Numbered from the stretch's first letter, positions 1 through 7,519 are shown. The stretch: 21,976 nucleotides of DNA from Chloroflexota bacterium (GCA_016865955.1 VGNW01000013.1:1-21976), one strand, 5' to 3'. Notes: a model not told the origin generated them from the sequence alone. Translations and numbers: made by a program.

Positions 1-334
1 CGCCCTCAGTAGGAGGACGTGTCATTCTCTCCTCGGCACGGCGCTTGGCGGCTTCAGCGCGGGACATATCTATTTCTTCTGCTCTCTCGGCGGTATCTGC
101 AAGGACGACCACCTTGTTGCCGTGTACCTCCAGAAAACCGCCGCTGACAAATATCGAGTGCTCCTCGCTGCCTTTTCTCACCAGTAGCTCGCCGGGCTGA
201 AGCATGGTCATTAGAGAGGCATGGTGCGGCAGGATGCCCAGTTGGCCCTCGATACCGGGCGCTACGACGATATCGACTTCGTCGGAGTACACTACTCGCT
301 CGGCGGTTACAATTTCGAATTTTATTTTATCCAA
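1..334 (-). CDS. atpC: ATP synthase F1 subunit epsilon, C-terminus cut by window edge
   Basis: The epsilon subunit is part of the central stalk of F1 and couples rotor and catalytic head; its C-terminal helices often inhibit ATP hydrolysis. Reading from TTG at 334, 111 residues are visible. The N-terminal beta-sandwich holds the family pattern FEIVTAERVVYSDEVD (residues 6-21), then APGIEGQLGILPHHA (25-39) and PGELLVRKG (47-55). The helical C-terminal domain has just begun (DMSRAEAAKRR, from residue 89) when the window ends; family members are usually about 130-140 residues. TTG is chosen because it gives the usual short lead into the first strand and no ATG is available there. The upstream G-rich stretch that would act as ribosome binding site belongs to a palindromic repeat lying between atpD and this gene. 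It is last of the operon in this window. Confidence 0.93.
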   Translation of the reverse strand, partial: MDKIKFEIVTAERVVYSDEVDIVVAPGIEGQLGILPHHASLMTMLQPGELLVRKGSEEHSIFVSGGFLEVHGNKVVVLADTAERAEEIDMSRAEAAKRRAEERMTRPPTEG

Positions 335-337
335 GCA

Positions 338-378
338 CCCTCACCCCCTGCCCCCTCCCCTCAGGGAGAAGGGGTAAA
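338..378. repeat. C-rich imperfect palindromic intergenic element between atpD and atpC
   Basis: This is a C-rich run followed by an imperfect hairpin. CCCCTCCCC (352-360) pairs with GGGAGAAGGGG (364-374) through a three-base loop, with two unpaired A. On the minus strand its tail (GGGGGTGAGGGTG) lies directly before the TTG of atpC and may supply the Shine-Dalgarno function. Elements of this CCCTCACCCC..CCCTCAGGGAGAGGGG style are, from memory, dispersed in many environmental bacterial genomes. The hairpin could also act as an mRNA processing or stability element in the atp transcript. Only one copy is in this window, so repetition is inferred. Confidence 0.55.
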
Positions 379-395
379 GAGATTTAGGAGAACTA

Positions 396-1781
396 TTATA
401 GCTTTTTCGCCTTCTCTACAGCCTCTTCGATTGTGCCTACCATGAGAAACGCCTGCTCCGGCAGGGTATCGTGCTTCCCTTCCAGGATTTCCTTAAAGCC
501 GCGAACCGTTTCTTTCACCGGAACATATTTGCCCGGTATGCCGGTGAAGGTTTCAGCGACGAACATGGGCTGGGAGAGGAAGCGCTGAATCTTGCGGGCG
601 CGGGCTACAGTCAGCTTGTCCTCATCGCTGAGCTCTTCGATGCCCAGTATCGCAATAATATCCTGAAGGTCTTTGTAACGCTGCAGCACTCTCTGCACCC
701 CTCGCGCCACCTGGTAGTGCTCATCTCCGACAACGCGCGGGTCGAGGATACGGGAAGTCGATGTCAGAGGGTCAACAGCCGGATATAGTCCTTGCTCTGC
801 GATGGAGCGCTCTAGAGCAACCACGGCATCGAGGTGGGCGAAGGTGGTTACGATGCCGGGGTCGGTATAGTCGTCAGCGGGCACGTAGATTGCCTGGAAG
901 GAGGTGATAGACCCCTTTTTTGTCGAGGTGATTCTCTCCTCCAGCTCGCCCATCTCCGTGCTCAGTGTGGGCTGGTACCCCACTGCCGAAGGCATCCTGC
1001 CCAGCAGCGCCGAGACTTCCATGCCTGCCAGAATGTAGCGATAAATATTATCTATGAAAAGCAGCACGTCCTGACCTTCGACATCACGGAAATACTCCGC
1101 CATCGTCAAACCGGTCAGCCCGATGAGAAGTCGCACCCCGGGCGGCTCGTTCATCTGGCCGAAGACCAGAACCGTCTTATCTATGACTCCGGTACCTTTC
1201 ATTTCGTTCCAGAGGTCGTTGCCCTCCCTCGACCTTTCGCCTATGCCGGCGAATACGGAGAAGCCTCCATGCTCTGTGGCGATATTTCGTATTAATTCCT
1301 GGATGATAACCGTTTTGCCTACGCCGGCGCCGCCATAGGCTCCGATTTTTCCGCCCCTGGTGAATGGCGTGATAAGGTCCATTACCTTAATGCCGGTCTC
1401 CAGTATCTCGGTCTTGGTCTCCTGCTCGGTGAAAGAAGGAGGGGAGCGGTGGATAGGCCATTTCTCTGTAGCTTTAACAGCACCCAGAGTATCCAGCGGC
1501 TCACCTACTATGTTAAACAGGCGCCCCAGCGTTCCTCGCCCCACGGGAACCGAGATAGGAGCGCCTGTGTCGATAGCTTCATCTCCGCGCTTTATTCCAT
1601 CGGTAGGTGACAGCGCGAGGCAGCGTGCCCAGTTATTGCCGATATGATGTTGTACCTCGAGGACGAGCTTGCTGCTGTTCTGGGGAATCTCAACGGCGTT
1701 ATTGAGAGCGGGCAGCTCGTCCGGCGGGAACTCGATGTCGATTACAGTTCCGATTATCTGAGCTACTTTGCCTTTAGCCAT
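396..1781 (-). CDS. atpD: ATP synthase F1 subunit beta (catalytic)
   Basis: This is the catalytic subunit of the F1 hexamer, making ATP from ADP and phosphate as the gamma shaft turns. The protein has 461 residues, normal for the family. The P-loop is GGAGVGKT (150-157). The catalytic glutamate is in GERSREGNDL (181-190, E182), and the Walker B strand ends LLFID (240-244). GRMPSAVGYQPTL (261-273) is fully conserved. The segment after Walker B reads NIYRYILAG where many bacteria have NIFRFTQAG; this is conservative at the aromatic positions, though T-Q is replaced by I-L. The ATG at 1781 has AGGAG six bases upstream. The atpG stop lies 17 bases upstream and the TTG of atpC lies 61 bases downstream, beyond a palindromic element. 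Confidence 0.98.
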   Translation of the reverse strand: MAKGKVAQIIGTVIDIEFPPDELPALNNAVEIPQNSSKLVLEVQHHIGNNWARCLALSPTDGIKRGDEAIDTGAPISVPVGRGTLGRLFNIVGEPLDTLGAVKATEKWPIHRSPPSFTEQETKTEILETGIKVMDLITPFTRGGKIGAYGGAGVGKTVIIQELIRNIATEHGGFSVFAGIGERSREGNDLWNEMKGTGVIDKTVLVFGQMNEPPGVRLLIGLTGLTMAEYFRDVEGQDVLLFIDNIYRYILAGMEVSALLGRMPSAVGYQPTLSTEMGELEERITSTKKGSITSFQAIYVPADDYTDPGIVTTFAHLDAVVALERSIAEQGLYPAVDPLTSTSRILDPRVVGDEHYQVARGVQRVLQRYKDLQDIIAILGIEELSDEDKLTVARARKIQRFLSQPMFVAETFTGIPGKYVPVKETVRGFKEILEGKHDTLPEQAFLMVGTIEEAVEKAKKL

Positions 1782-1798
1782 GATTTTCTCCTGATTAA

Positions 1799-2656
1799 TT
1801 AGCTTAGTGTTAATATACCGCCGGCGATGTCGAGAAGTTCGTTGGTGATAAGCTCCTGTCGAGCCTTGTTGTAAACCAGTGTGAGTTCCTCGATCATCTC
1901 GTTGGCGTTATCGGTAGCATTTCGCATGGCGACCATTCTCGCCGATTGCTCGCTTGCTATGGATTCCAGTATGGCGTGATAGACCTGCATCTCTATGTAT
2001 CGAGGCAGGAGCTTCTCCAGCACTATAGCGGGTGCGGGTTCATATATATATTCCACATTCTCCGTGCGCTCTATGCTTGCCGGTTCTATCGGCAGAAGTT
2101 TCCAGAGCACCGGTCTTTGATTGACGGTAGAGACGAACTGAGTGTAGCATAGAAAGACCTCATCGGTGAGACCTTTCGTATAGTCGTCTATAACCACGCG
2201 CGAAATGGGAGTGGTGTCCAGCAAAGTAGGGTTGTCTCCTATTTGGGTGAACTCAGCGCGTATCTCCCGTCCGTATCTCGCCATATAATCTCTGCCTTTG
2301 CGTCCGACGGCAGTGATGGCAACAGGGACTTTCTGCTCCAAAGCGAAGCTGGCTGTTTTCCTGTTGACATTAGCATTCAATCCGCCGCATAAACCGCGGT
2401 CGCCGGTGATGTGAATCACCGAGACGCGTTTCACTTCTCTATGCTGAAGAAGAGGATGGATTTCGTCCTGTGTTTTCGGCTGTGCCGAAAGGTTAGCCAG
2501 AACGCCGCGCATCTTTTCTGCATAGGGCCTTGCTGCAAGCACTCTGAGCTGTGCCTGTCTCATCTTGGAGGCGGCAATCATCTCCATAGCCTTGGTTATT
2601 TTCGCCGTGCTCTTAATGCTTCGGATACGGCGCCGGATAAGACGAATCGGAATCAT
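1799..2656 (-). CDS. atpG: ATP synthase F1 subunit gamma
   Basis: The gamma subunit is the rotating shaft inside the alpha3-beta3 hexamer. The 285-residue product has the two long terminal helices that form the coiled-coil shaft. The N-terminus carries the family signature IRRRIRSIKSTAKITKAMEM (7-26) followed by IAASKMRQAQ. The middle contains ITGDRGLCGGLNANV, the conserved Rossmann-like core. The C-terminus reads ARMVAMRNATDNANEMIEEL then YNKARQELITNELLDIAGG, also typical. The start gives a normal N-terminus; the upstream ribosome binding site is weak (AGAGA), and only 12 bases separate it from the atpA stop, so translational coupling is likely. Confidence 0.97.
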   Translation of the reverse strand: MIPIRLIRRRIRSIKSTAKITKAMEMIAASKMRQAQLRVLAARPYAEKMRGVLANLSAQPKTQDEIHPLLQHREVKRVSVIHITGDRGLCGGLNANVNRKTASFALEQKVPVAITAVGRKGRDYMARYGREIRAEFTQIGDNPTLLDTTPISRVVIDDYTKGLTDEVFLCYTQFVSTVNQRPVLWKLLPIEPASIERTENVEYIYEPAPAIVLEKLLPRYIEMQVYHAILESIASEQSARMVAMRNATDNANEMIEELTLVYNKARQELITNELLDIAGGILTLS

Positions 2657-2668
2657 TCTCTAATTCAC

Positions 2669-4180
2669 TCAATTGAAGGATAAAGTCTGTTTGAACTCTG
2701 CAATAGCTTTCTTCAGCGCCTCTCCGGTGTTTGCGCTGATGTCTTTTTCGGAAGAAATGGCTTTGCCTATCTCGGGACGGTTGGTTTCCATATAGCGGTG
2801 GAAAGATTCCTCCACAGAGCTGATTTTAGAAACAGGCACATCATCGAGGTAGCCGTTTATCGCTGCGTAGAGAATCATCACCTGTTTTTCCAGCGACATG
2901 GGAACATACTGAGGTTGCTTCAGAATCTCGGTTATCCTCTGGCCGCGTTCAAGCTGAGCCCGCGTTGCTTTATCGAGGTCTGCGGTGCCGAACTGTGCGA
3001 ATGTCGACATTTCACGGTATTGTGCCAGGTCGATGCGCAATCTGCCTGCTACCTTTTTCATAGCTTTGGTCTGTGCTGCGCCTCCGACACGGGACACTGA
3101 AAGACCGATGTTCATGGCAGGTCTGATGCCTGTATTGAACAGGTCTGCTTCGAGATATATCTGCCCGTCGGTGATGGAGATTACATTTGTCGGGATATAA
3201 GCTGAGATATCGGCTGCCTGTGTCTCTATGATGGGCAGCGCGGTGAGCGAGCCGGCACCATGTTCCTTATCGTATTTGGCGGCTCTCTCCAGAAGGCGTG
3301 AATGCAGATAGAATACATCGCCGGGATATGCCTCCCGTCCGGCGGGACGGCGCAGCAGCAGGGAAATCTGTCGGTAAGCCCAGGCGTGCTTGGAGAGGTC
3401 GTCATAGACTACCAGCGCATCCCGTCCCCGCTCCATGAATTCCTCGCCCATAGCGCATCCGGCGTAGGGTGCGAGGTACTGGAGTGACGCGGGGTCGGAG
3501 GCATTCGCGGCAACCACGATAGTATGAGCCATAGCTCCGTGCTTCTCCAGTGTTGCCACGGTTTGTGCTACCTTAGATGATTTCTGCCCGATGGCAACAT
3601 AGATGCAGATGAGGTCGCCGCCTTTCTGGTTGACTATGGTGTCCAGAGCGATGGCGGTTTTACCTGTGGAGCGGTCGCCGATGATAAGCTCGCGCTGTCC
3701 TCTGCCGATGGGTGTGATGCTATCGATAGCTTTGATACCGGTTTGCACCGGGGTATTAACCGACATGCGGGTAACCACATTGGGAGCTACCCGTTCCACC
3801 GGAAGGGTTTTGCTGTAGTTTATGGGACCTTTGCCGTCGACAGGTTGCCCCAGCGGGTTTACCACTCTCCCGATGAGGGCTTCCCCGACCGGCACCTCCA
3901 CGATTCTGCCAGTGCATTTAACTTCATCGCCTTCTTTAATAGCGGAGTATTCGCCGAGCATAATAGCACCTACGCTATCCTCTTCGAGGTTGAGTGCCAG
4001 TCCAATAATGCCGTTGGGGAACTCAAGCAATTCGTTATACTTCGCCCCCGATAGTCCGTGAATGCGTGCGATACCGTCGCCGACTTCGACCACAGTACCG
4101 ACATCGACTGCGGTTACTCTGGTTCCGAACTGCTCAATCTGTTGCTTAATCACCGATGCGATATCTTGAGCCCCAGCCAT
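2669..4180 (-). CDS. atpA: ATP synthase F1 subunit alpha
   Basis: The alpha subunit alternates with beta in the F1 head and carries the non-catalytic nucleotide sites. It has 503 residues, usual for the family. The N-terminal beta barrel includes VGDGIARIHGL (33-43). The P-loop is GDRSTGKT (168-175), with S where most bacteria have Q, a variant I recall from Dehalococcoides. YVAIGQKSSKVAQ and VVYDDLSKHAWAYRQISLLLRR follow as expected, as does SVSRVGGAAQTKAMKKVAG. The start ATG is preceded by GAAGGAG eight bases away. It lies 49 bases downstream of atpH and 12 bases upstream of atpG. Confidence 0.98.
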   Translation of the reverse strand: MAGAQDIASVIKQQIEQFGTRVTAVDVGTVVEVGDGIARIHGLSGAKYNELLEFPNGIIGLALNLEEDSVGAIMLGEYSAIKEGDEVKCTGRIVEVPVGEALIGRVVNPLGQPVDGKGPINYSKTLPVERVAPNVVTRMSVNTPVQTGIKAIDSITPIGRGQRELIIGDRSTGKTAIALDTIVNQKGGDLICIYVAIGQKSSKVAQTVATLEKHGAMAHTIVVAANASDPASLQYLAPYAGCAMGEEFMERGRDALVVYDDLSKHAWAYRQISLLLRRPAGREAYPGDVFYLHSRLLERAAKYDKEHGAGSLTALPIIETQAADISAYIPTNVISITDGQIYLEADLFNTGIRPAMNIGLSVSRVGGAAQTKAMKKVAGRLRIDLAQYREMSTFAQFGTADLDKATRAQLERGQRITEILKQPQYVPMSLEKQVMILYAAINGYLDDVPVSKISSVEESFHRYMETNRPEIGKAISSEKDISANTGEALKKAIAEFKQTLSFN

Positions 4181-4229
4181 CTGACCTACTCCTTCTTTAC
4201 CTCATTAAATGAGAGCCTTCTGTCTGTCC

Positions 4230-4769
4230 CTACACTGCTGTTCTAATTAACCTCTTTTTTAGCGCTTCCAGCTTTGCTCTGGTGCTGCCGTCTATCAATT
4301 TGTCCCCGACCCTGGCGATGAATCCGCCGATAATCGATGGGTTGACTTCCGGGGTAAGCAATATTCGTTTGCCTGTAATCGCTGCCAGCCGCTGCAACAA
4401 TTTCTCCTGCTCTTCCCTTTCGATGGGCACCGCCGTAGTCACTCTGGCGTGTTCCAACCCTTGATATGAATTAGCCATCTTTTCGTATTCCGCTACGACC
4501 TGATTCAAAATGGTCATCCTTTGCTTGGCAACCATGAGGTAGGCGAAATTAAGAGCAAGCTGGCTGAACCCGGGCAGAAGCTTATTCACCAGTTGCTGTT
4601 TTTCGCGTAATTGTATCTTAGGGTCTTCCAGAATGGCTAGAACCTGCGGGTCGCCCAGTGTGGATGCCGTGGTATTCAGGTCGGATTTCCACTTGTCCAC
4701 CTCGTTTCTCTCCAGAGCGAGCTGGAAAACCGCCTGGGCGTGCCGTTTCGCTGAGGCCACTCTGGCCAT
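4230..4769 (-). CDS. atpH: ATP synthase F1 subunit delta
   Basis: Delta is the OSCP-like peripheral stalk subunit that joins the b subunit to the top of F1. The product has 179 residues, normal length. It starts MARVASAKRHAQAVFQLA, the usual first helix. The C-terminal part shows the conserved pattern ITGKRILLTPEVNPSIIGGF followed by VGDKLIDGSTRAKLEALKKRL, which is diagnostic. The start codon shares one base with the atpF stop (TAATG), so the two genes are translationally coupled. The 49-base gap to atpA is the longest between the F1 genes upstream of atpD. Confidence 0.96.
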   Translation of the reverse strand: MARVASAKRHAQAVFQLALERNEVDKWKSDLNTTASTLGDPQVLAILEDPKIQLREKQQLVNKLLPGFSQLALNFAYLMVAKQRMTILNQVVAEYEKMANSYQGLEHARVTTAVPIEREEQEKLLQRLAAITGKRILLTPEVNPSIIGGFIARVGDKLIDGSTRAKLEALKKRLIRTAV

Positions 4770-5341
4770 TACTTCTCCTTCTTAAGGTTGCTCTCTTGCA
4801 GCGTCTGCTCGATAAGCTGTTTGTGTGTCTCTTTATCCAGAGCCTTGTTTATTACCTTTTCTGCGGCTTTAATTGCTATCTCAACAAATTCTTCGCGCAG
4901 TTTGGCGATAGATACATCTCTCTCCGCAGCTATCTCGCTGCGCGTTCTTGCCACTATGGCTTCAGCGTCTTGCCTTGCCTGCTGGCGCGCCTCGTCCTTG
5001 AGACGCTCTCCGATTTGTGTCGCCTGTGCTATCAGGTCCTGCCCCTGTTTGCGGGCTTGCGCCAGTTGCTCCTGCACCATCTGCTCTGTTTTTGCTACCT
5101 GCTGCTTGATGAACTCAGCCTGGTCCATGCTATCTTTAATTCTTTTGGAACGGTCATCGAGCATCTTGGTTATCGGCTTGTAGGCGACGAGAATGAGCAA
5201 AGCGAGCAATAATGCGAAGCTCAGGGATTGTGCCAGTAAGCCGCGCCAGTTTATGCCCAGCGATTCCATAGCGTCGCAACTGGTAATCAGCAGCGACAGG
5301 CAGACAATCGCAATGGCAAGGCCAACACGATACCTCATCAT
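4769..5341 (-). CDS. atpF: ATP synthase F0 subunit b with apparent lipoprotein signal
   Basis: Subunit b forms the peripheral stalk from membrane to F1. The 190-residue product is longer than usual at its N-terminus. Residues 1-22 form a lipoprotein-type signal: a short basic start (MMRYR), a hydrophobic core and the lipobox ITSC with candidate lipidated C22. Then come NWRGL, a membrane helix (about 34-52) and the usual YKPITKMLDDRSKRIKDSM, followed by a long charged coiled coil rich in Q, E, K and R. The start at 5341 is supported by GGGGAG with proper spacing. The internal ATG at residue 25 has no ribosome binding site and would remove the signal. From memory, Mycoplasma b subunits are lipoproteins with a similar layout; whether C22 is modified here is inferred. 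Confidence 0.93.
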   Translation of the reverse strand: MMRYRVGLAIAIVCLSLLITSCDAMESLGINWRGLLAQSLSFALLLALLILVAYKPITKMLDDRSKRIKDSMDQAEFIKQQVAKTEQMVQEQLAQARKQGQDLIAQATQIGERLKDEARQQARQDAEAIVARTRSEIAAERDVSIAKLREEFVEIAIKAAEKVINKALDKETHKQLIEQTLQESNLKKEK

Positions 5342-5370
5342 ATAACTAACTCCCCGTGTAACTTAAAAAC

Positions 5371-5598
5371 CTATAGCATGCCGAGGATAATAGCTATGAT
5401 TAGAGCATAAATACCAAGTGCCTCGGTGAAGGCGATGGCAATCATCATGTTTGTCATGATTGGTCCCCTCGCCTCAGGATTGCGTCCCAGCGCCTGCATA
5501 GCTCCAAAACCCAGGATTCCTATGCCAAATCCGGGTCCCAGAGTGCCTAATCCTATAGCAAGTCCCGCTCCTATCATTTTCGCTGCTTCTGCATCCAT
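5371..5598 (-). CDS. atpE: ATP synthase F0 subunit c (proton-type)
   Basis: Subunit c forms the membrane ring that carries protons and turns the rotor. The 75-residue hairpin has two hydrophobic helices joined by the polar loop GRNPEARG (38-45). The ion-binding carboxylate is E59 in AFTEALGIYAL. The residues that mark sodium-binding rings (a glutamine in helix 1, and S or T after the glutamate) are absent: I26 stands at the glutamine position and A60 follows the glutamate. Proton coupling is therefore expected, by rule rather than measurement. Helix 1 has the glycine-rich GPGFGIGILGFGA (21-33). GAAAGGGG precedes the ATG. Confidence 0.97.
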   Translation of the reverse strand: MDAEAAKMIGAGLAIGLGTLGPGFGIGILGFGAMQALGRNPEARGPIMTNMMIAIAFTEALGIYALIIAIILGML

Positions 5599-5623
5599 TT
5601 GTACTGACCCCTTTCTTGCGATA

Positions 5624-6598
5624 TTAATGTTCCGATTCGTGTGCTGTAACTGCCATGGTAGCGAACACCAGTGTTAACCCAGCGAAGATGAATGCTTGAA
5701 TAACGCCAAAGAAAGTCTCGAGTCCATAGAAAACTACAGGGACAATCCAAGGTATAACGAAAGCCATCATGAGCAGCAATATCTCACCTGCAGTCATATT
5801 GCCGAAAAGTCGGAAGGTGAAACTGATGATACGGACGAATTCGCTGAGCAGTTCGAGGGCGCCAACAAAAGCATCTATAATACCGAAAAGGATGGCGCTT
5901 AAAGCCTCTTTGACACGACCTTTAATGAGCTGCACAACCCCCTTTAGAATTCCCCCGAATCTCAGGAACTTGCTTATATAGTGGCGTATACCGAGCGATG
6001 TAATCCCCCAGTATTCCACACTCAAGAACGATACCAGGGCAAGCGTCAAGGGTACATTTATATCAGTGTTGGCTGCTCTGAATAGAGGAACTTCTATTAT
6101 GGGGCCGTTGTACTGTCCCATACCAAATAACTTATAGAAAAGAGTGTCTGATGTACCTGTATGTGCTTCCCCGATAACATTAAAGAAGGGAAGCAGTCCC
6201 ATCCAGGCATTAATAAGAACATAGAGAAAGATGGTGGCGACTATGGGGAAGAACCTGCGTCCATTTTCTCTGCCTGCTACACCCTCAACGAAGTTTAGAA
6301 ATATCTCAATAATCGTCTCGGCGAAATTCTGTAATCCTTTGGGGACAAGCCTCATTTTTCTTGTTGCGAAATAGAAGAGTCCGATTAATACCAGTATGCC
6401 CAGCCACGCGGCTATAAGCGTATTTGTGATGTATATGGGTCCGAGCTTGTAAAACGGCTCCGGGGAATGACCGCCGTAATTGGCTGAGAGATGTACCTCC
6501 GGCTGCGGTACCGGGAAGAACAGGCCGCCGACAAAAACCAGTGCAATAAAAACAATGCCGAAGATTAGGATTTTGCTTCTTCTACTCAGTTTAGGCAC
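5624..6598 (-). CDS. atpB: ATP synthase F0 subunit a
   Basis: Subunit a is the stator channel that delivers ions to the c ring. The product has 324 residues, somewhat long because of an extended N-terminal region with its own membrane helix (about 9-28) and an extra loop (about 141-175). The essential arginine is R263 in FRLFGNMTAGE, matching the E. coli R210 motif. The last helices (about 273-320) end in VFATMAVTAH. Translation starts at GTG 6598, which shares its G with the TAG stop of the upstream small gene (TAGTG), so the two are coupled. Identification is secure; the exact number of helices was not determined. Confidence 0.96.
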   Translation of the reverse strand: MPKLSRRSKILIFGIVFIALVFVGGLFFPVPQPEVHLSANYGGHSPEPFYKLGPIYITNTLIAAWLGILVLIGLFYFATRKMRLVPKGLQNFAETIIEIFLNFVEGVAGRENGRRFFPIVATIFLYVLINAWMGLLPFFNVIGEAHTGTSDTLFYKLFGMGQYNGPIIEVPLFRAANTDINVPLTLALVSFLSVEYWGITSLGIRHYISKFLRFGGILKGVVQLIKGRVKEALSAILFGIIDAFVGALELLSEFVRIISFTFRLFGNMTAGEILLLMMAFVIPWIVPVVFYGLETFFGVIQAFIFAGLTLVFATMAVTAHESEH

Positions 6599-6840
6599 TA
6601 ATTAGTTCCCTTGTCGTTATCATGATTATTCTGCGCTATCAGCCTGAGCATACGGTAAACCCCGAGGAAGGCTACAATGAGCCCTGAAAACAAGCCGAGT
6701 AAGGTAAATAAGACCTCGTAGCTTTTACCATCCAGTTTTTGACCCAGCCAGCGACCTCCGAGAGTCCCCAGCAGTATGCAGACGGCTATGTACCATCCGA
6801 TACCTATGAGCCTGAAGACTCCTTCCCATCGCTTGCCCAT
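6598..6840 (-). CDS. AtpZ/AtpI-type small membrane protein of the ATP synthase operon
   Basis: This small protein (80 residues) is predicted to cross the membrane twice (about 11-28 and 42-63) with a charged tail (NNHDNDKGTN). It has the glycine pattern LGTLGGRWLGQKLDG followed by LLGLFSGLIVAFLGVYRML, typical of the AtpZ/AtpI (F0F1-ATPase subunit, DUF-type) proteins encoded first in atp operons. Family members are thought to help c-ring assembly or ion transport linked to the synthase. It is first gene after the atp promoter and overlaps atpB by one base. Assignment to AtpZ rather than AtpI is uncertain, so no symbol is given. Confidence 0.85.
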   Translation of the reverse strand: MGKRWEGVFRLIGIGWYIAVCILLGTLGGRWLGQKLDGKSYEVLFTLLGLFSGLIVAFLGVYRMLRLIAQNNHDNDKGTN

Positions 6841-6857
6841 AGCCCGTCCAAAACGAG

Positions 6858-6887
6858 ATTATAACATATGTTGAACTGAGGTCTCAA
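6858..6887 (-). promoter_or_regulatory. atp operon promoter
   Basis: On the minus strand TTGAGA (6887-6882) is followed after 18 bases by a perfect TATAAT (6863-6858). Transcription would start near 6851, about ten bases before the first gene of the operon. The spacer and -35 carry a dyad, TGTTGA (6869-6874) and TCAACA (6884-6889), which could bind a regulator; this is inference. Confidence 0.7.
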
Positions 6888-6926
6888 CATGGATTGCTAA
6901 GATATGGAAAGTCCCGTGAAAAACTA

Positions 6927-6955
6927 TTGACAATGTAGTAGTGTTGTGCTAAAAG
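6927..6955 (+). promoter_or_regulatory. mraZ promoter
   Basis: TTGACA (6927-6932) is separated by 17 bases from TAAAAG (6950-6955), which has the extended -10 element TGC just before it (6947-6949). The start point would be near 6962, so the leader consists almost only of the MraZ repeat array. The promoter diverges from the atp promoter, with about 40 bases between the two -35 boxes. Confidence 0.7.
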
Positions 6956-6988
6956 TGGTGCATGGTGGTAAAAAGTGGGTCAAAGTGG
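6952..6988 (+). promoter_or_regulatory. probable MraZ operator: four 10-bp direct repeats
   Basis: Four boxes start exactly every ten bases: AAAGTGG at 6952, ATGGTGG at 6962, AAAGTGG at 6972 and AAAGTGG at 6982. The core GTGG is invariant. Direct repeats with one helical turn spacing match the known mode of MraZ binding (TGGG-N5 repeats in E. coli and AAAGTG-type repeats in Mycoplasma, both from memory). The array begins in the -10 box and ends directly at the mraZ ATG, so binding would block transcription and give autoregulation. Confidence 0.78.
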
Positions 6989-7411
6989 ATGCTGCTGGGC
7001 GAGTACGGACTGCGCATCGACCATAAGGGAAGAGTGGCAGTCCCCGTTCGGTTCAGAGAGGCGTTCCGGAAAGGATTGGTGCTCTCCCGCGGTTTCGATA
7101 AGTGTCTTATCGTCTATACCCTGGCAGAGTGGCAGAAAGCAGCCGAAAAGCTTGCCTCTTTGCCTCTGACCCGGCTCAATACCAGGAGAATCACCCGCCA
7201 TACTTTCTCGAGCGCTTTTGCGTTCGAACTCGACCGTCAGGGGAGGATAATCCTGCCGCCGGTTCTCCGTAAGTATGCTGAGATAGGAGACGAGGCGGTT
7301 GTGGTGGGAGCCTATACTCACATTCAAATCTGGTCGAAGGAGCTCTGGGCTGCTGAGAAGGATTATATGTCAGAACATGCCTCGGAGATAGCCGAGGCAG
7401 TGGATACATAA
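6989..7411 (+). CDS. mraZ: Transcriptional regulator MraZ
   Basis: MraZ is a ring-forming DNA-binding repressor of the division and cell wall cluster. From the ATG at 6989 it has 140 residues. Two SpoVT/AbrB-like halves are visible, each with its D-x-x-G-R motif: DHKGRVAVPVRFRE (from about residue 11) and DRQGRIILPPVLR (from about residue 80). The family begins M-[FL]-x-GEY, which fits MLLGEYGLRID. An upstream in-frame ATG at 6962 would add nine residues, but it lies inside the operator repeats and at the predicted transcription start, so 6989 is preferred. No strong ribosome binding site is present; AAAGTGG of the last repeat is the only candidate. It heads a group with rsmH and ftsZ. Confidence 0.95.
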   Translation: MLLGEYGLRIDHKGRVAVPVRFREAFRKGLVLSRGFDKCLIVYTLAEWQKAAEKLASLPLTRLNTRRITRHTFSSAFAFELDRQGRIILPPVLRKYAEIGDEAVVVGAYTHIQIWSKELWAAEKDYMSEHASEIAEAVDT

Positions 7412-7440
7412 ATAGTAGGATGCACTTGAAACTGGGGCGT

Positions 7441-7463
7441 GCAGAGGGGCAGAGCCCCTTTGC
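7441..7463. repeat. Palindromic element between mraZ and rsmH
   Basis: GCAGAGGGGC (7441-7450) pairs with GCCCCTTTGC (7454-7463) around a three-base loop, with one G-T wobble. G-rich sequence continues downstream to about 7490. There is no T-run, so it is not an obvious terminator. It may be a dispersed REP-like repeat or an mRNA processing hairpin within the mraZ-rsmH transcript. The rest of the gap holds no other recognisable signal. Confidence 0.5.
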
Positions 7464-7519
7464 CGGGAGATTTAGGGGTATCAGGGGGTTGAAAGAGAGC
7501 TTTTTATAGAAACTGATTA

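Noticed and set aside
834..1295. A 153-codon plus-strand frame opposite atpD
   Set aside because: It is a shadow of the conserved beta subunit gene; the translation is unlike any known protein.
5371..5598. A sodium-type c ring
   Set aside because: The helix 1 glutamine and the S/T after the glutamate, needed for sodium binding, are both missing.
6873..6884. GAAC-N4-GTCT in the atp promoter as a LexA box
   Set aside because: It has two mismatches in one half-site and the operon has no SOS link; treated as chance within a different dyad.
6962..6988. The earlier in-frame ATG at 6962 as the mraZ start
   Set aside because: It would be at the predicted transcription start and inside the operator, and adds residues not found in the family.
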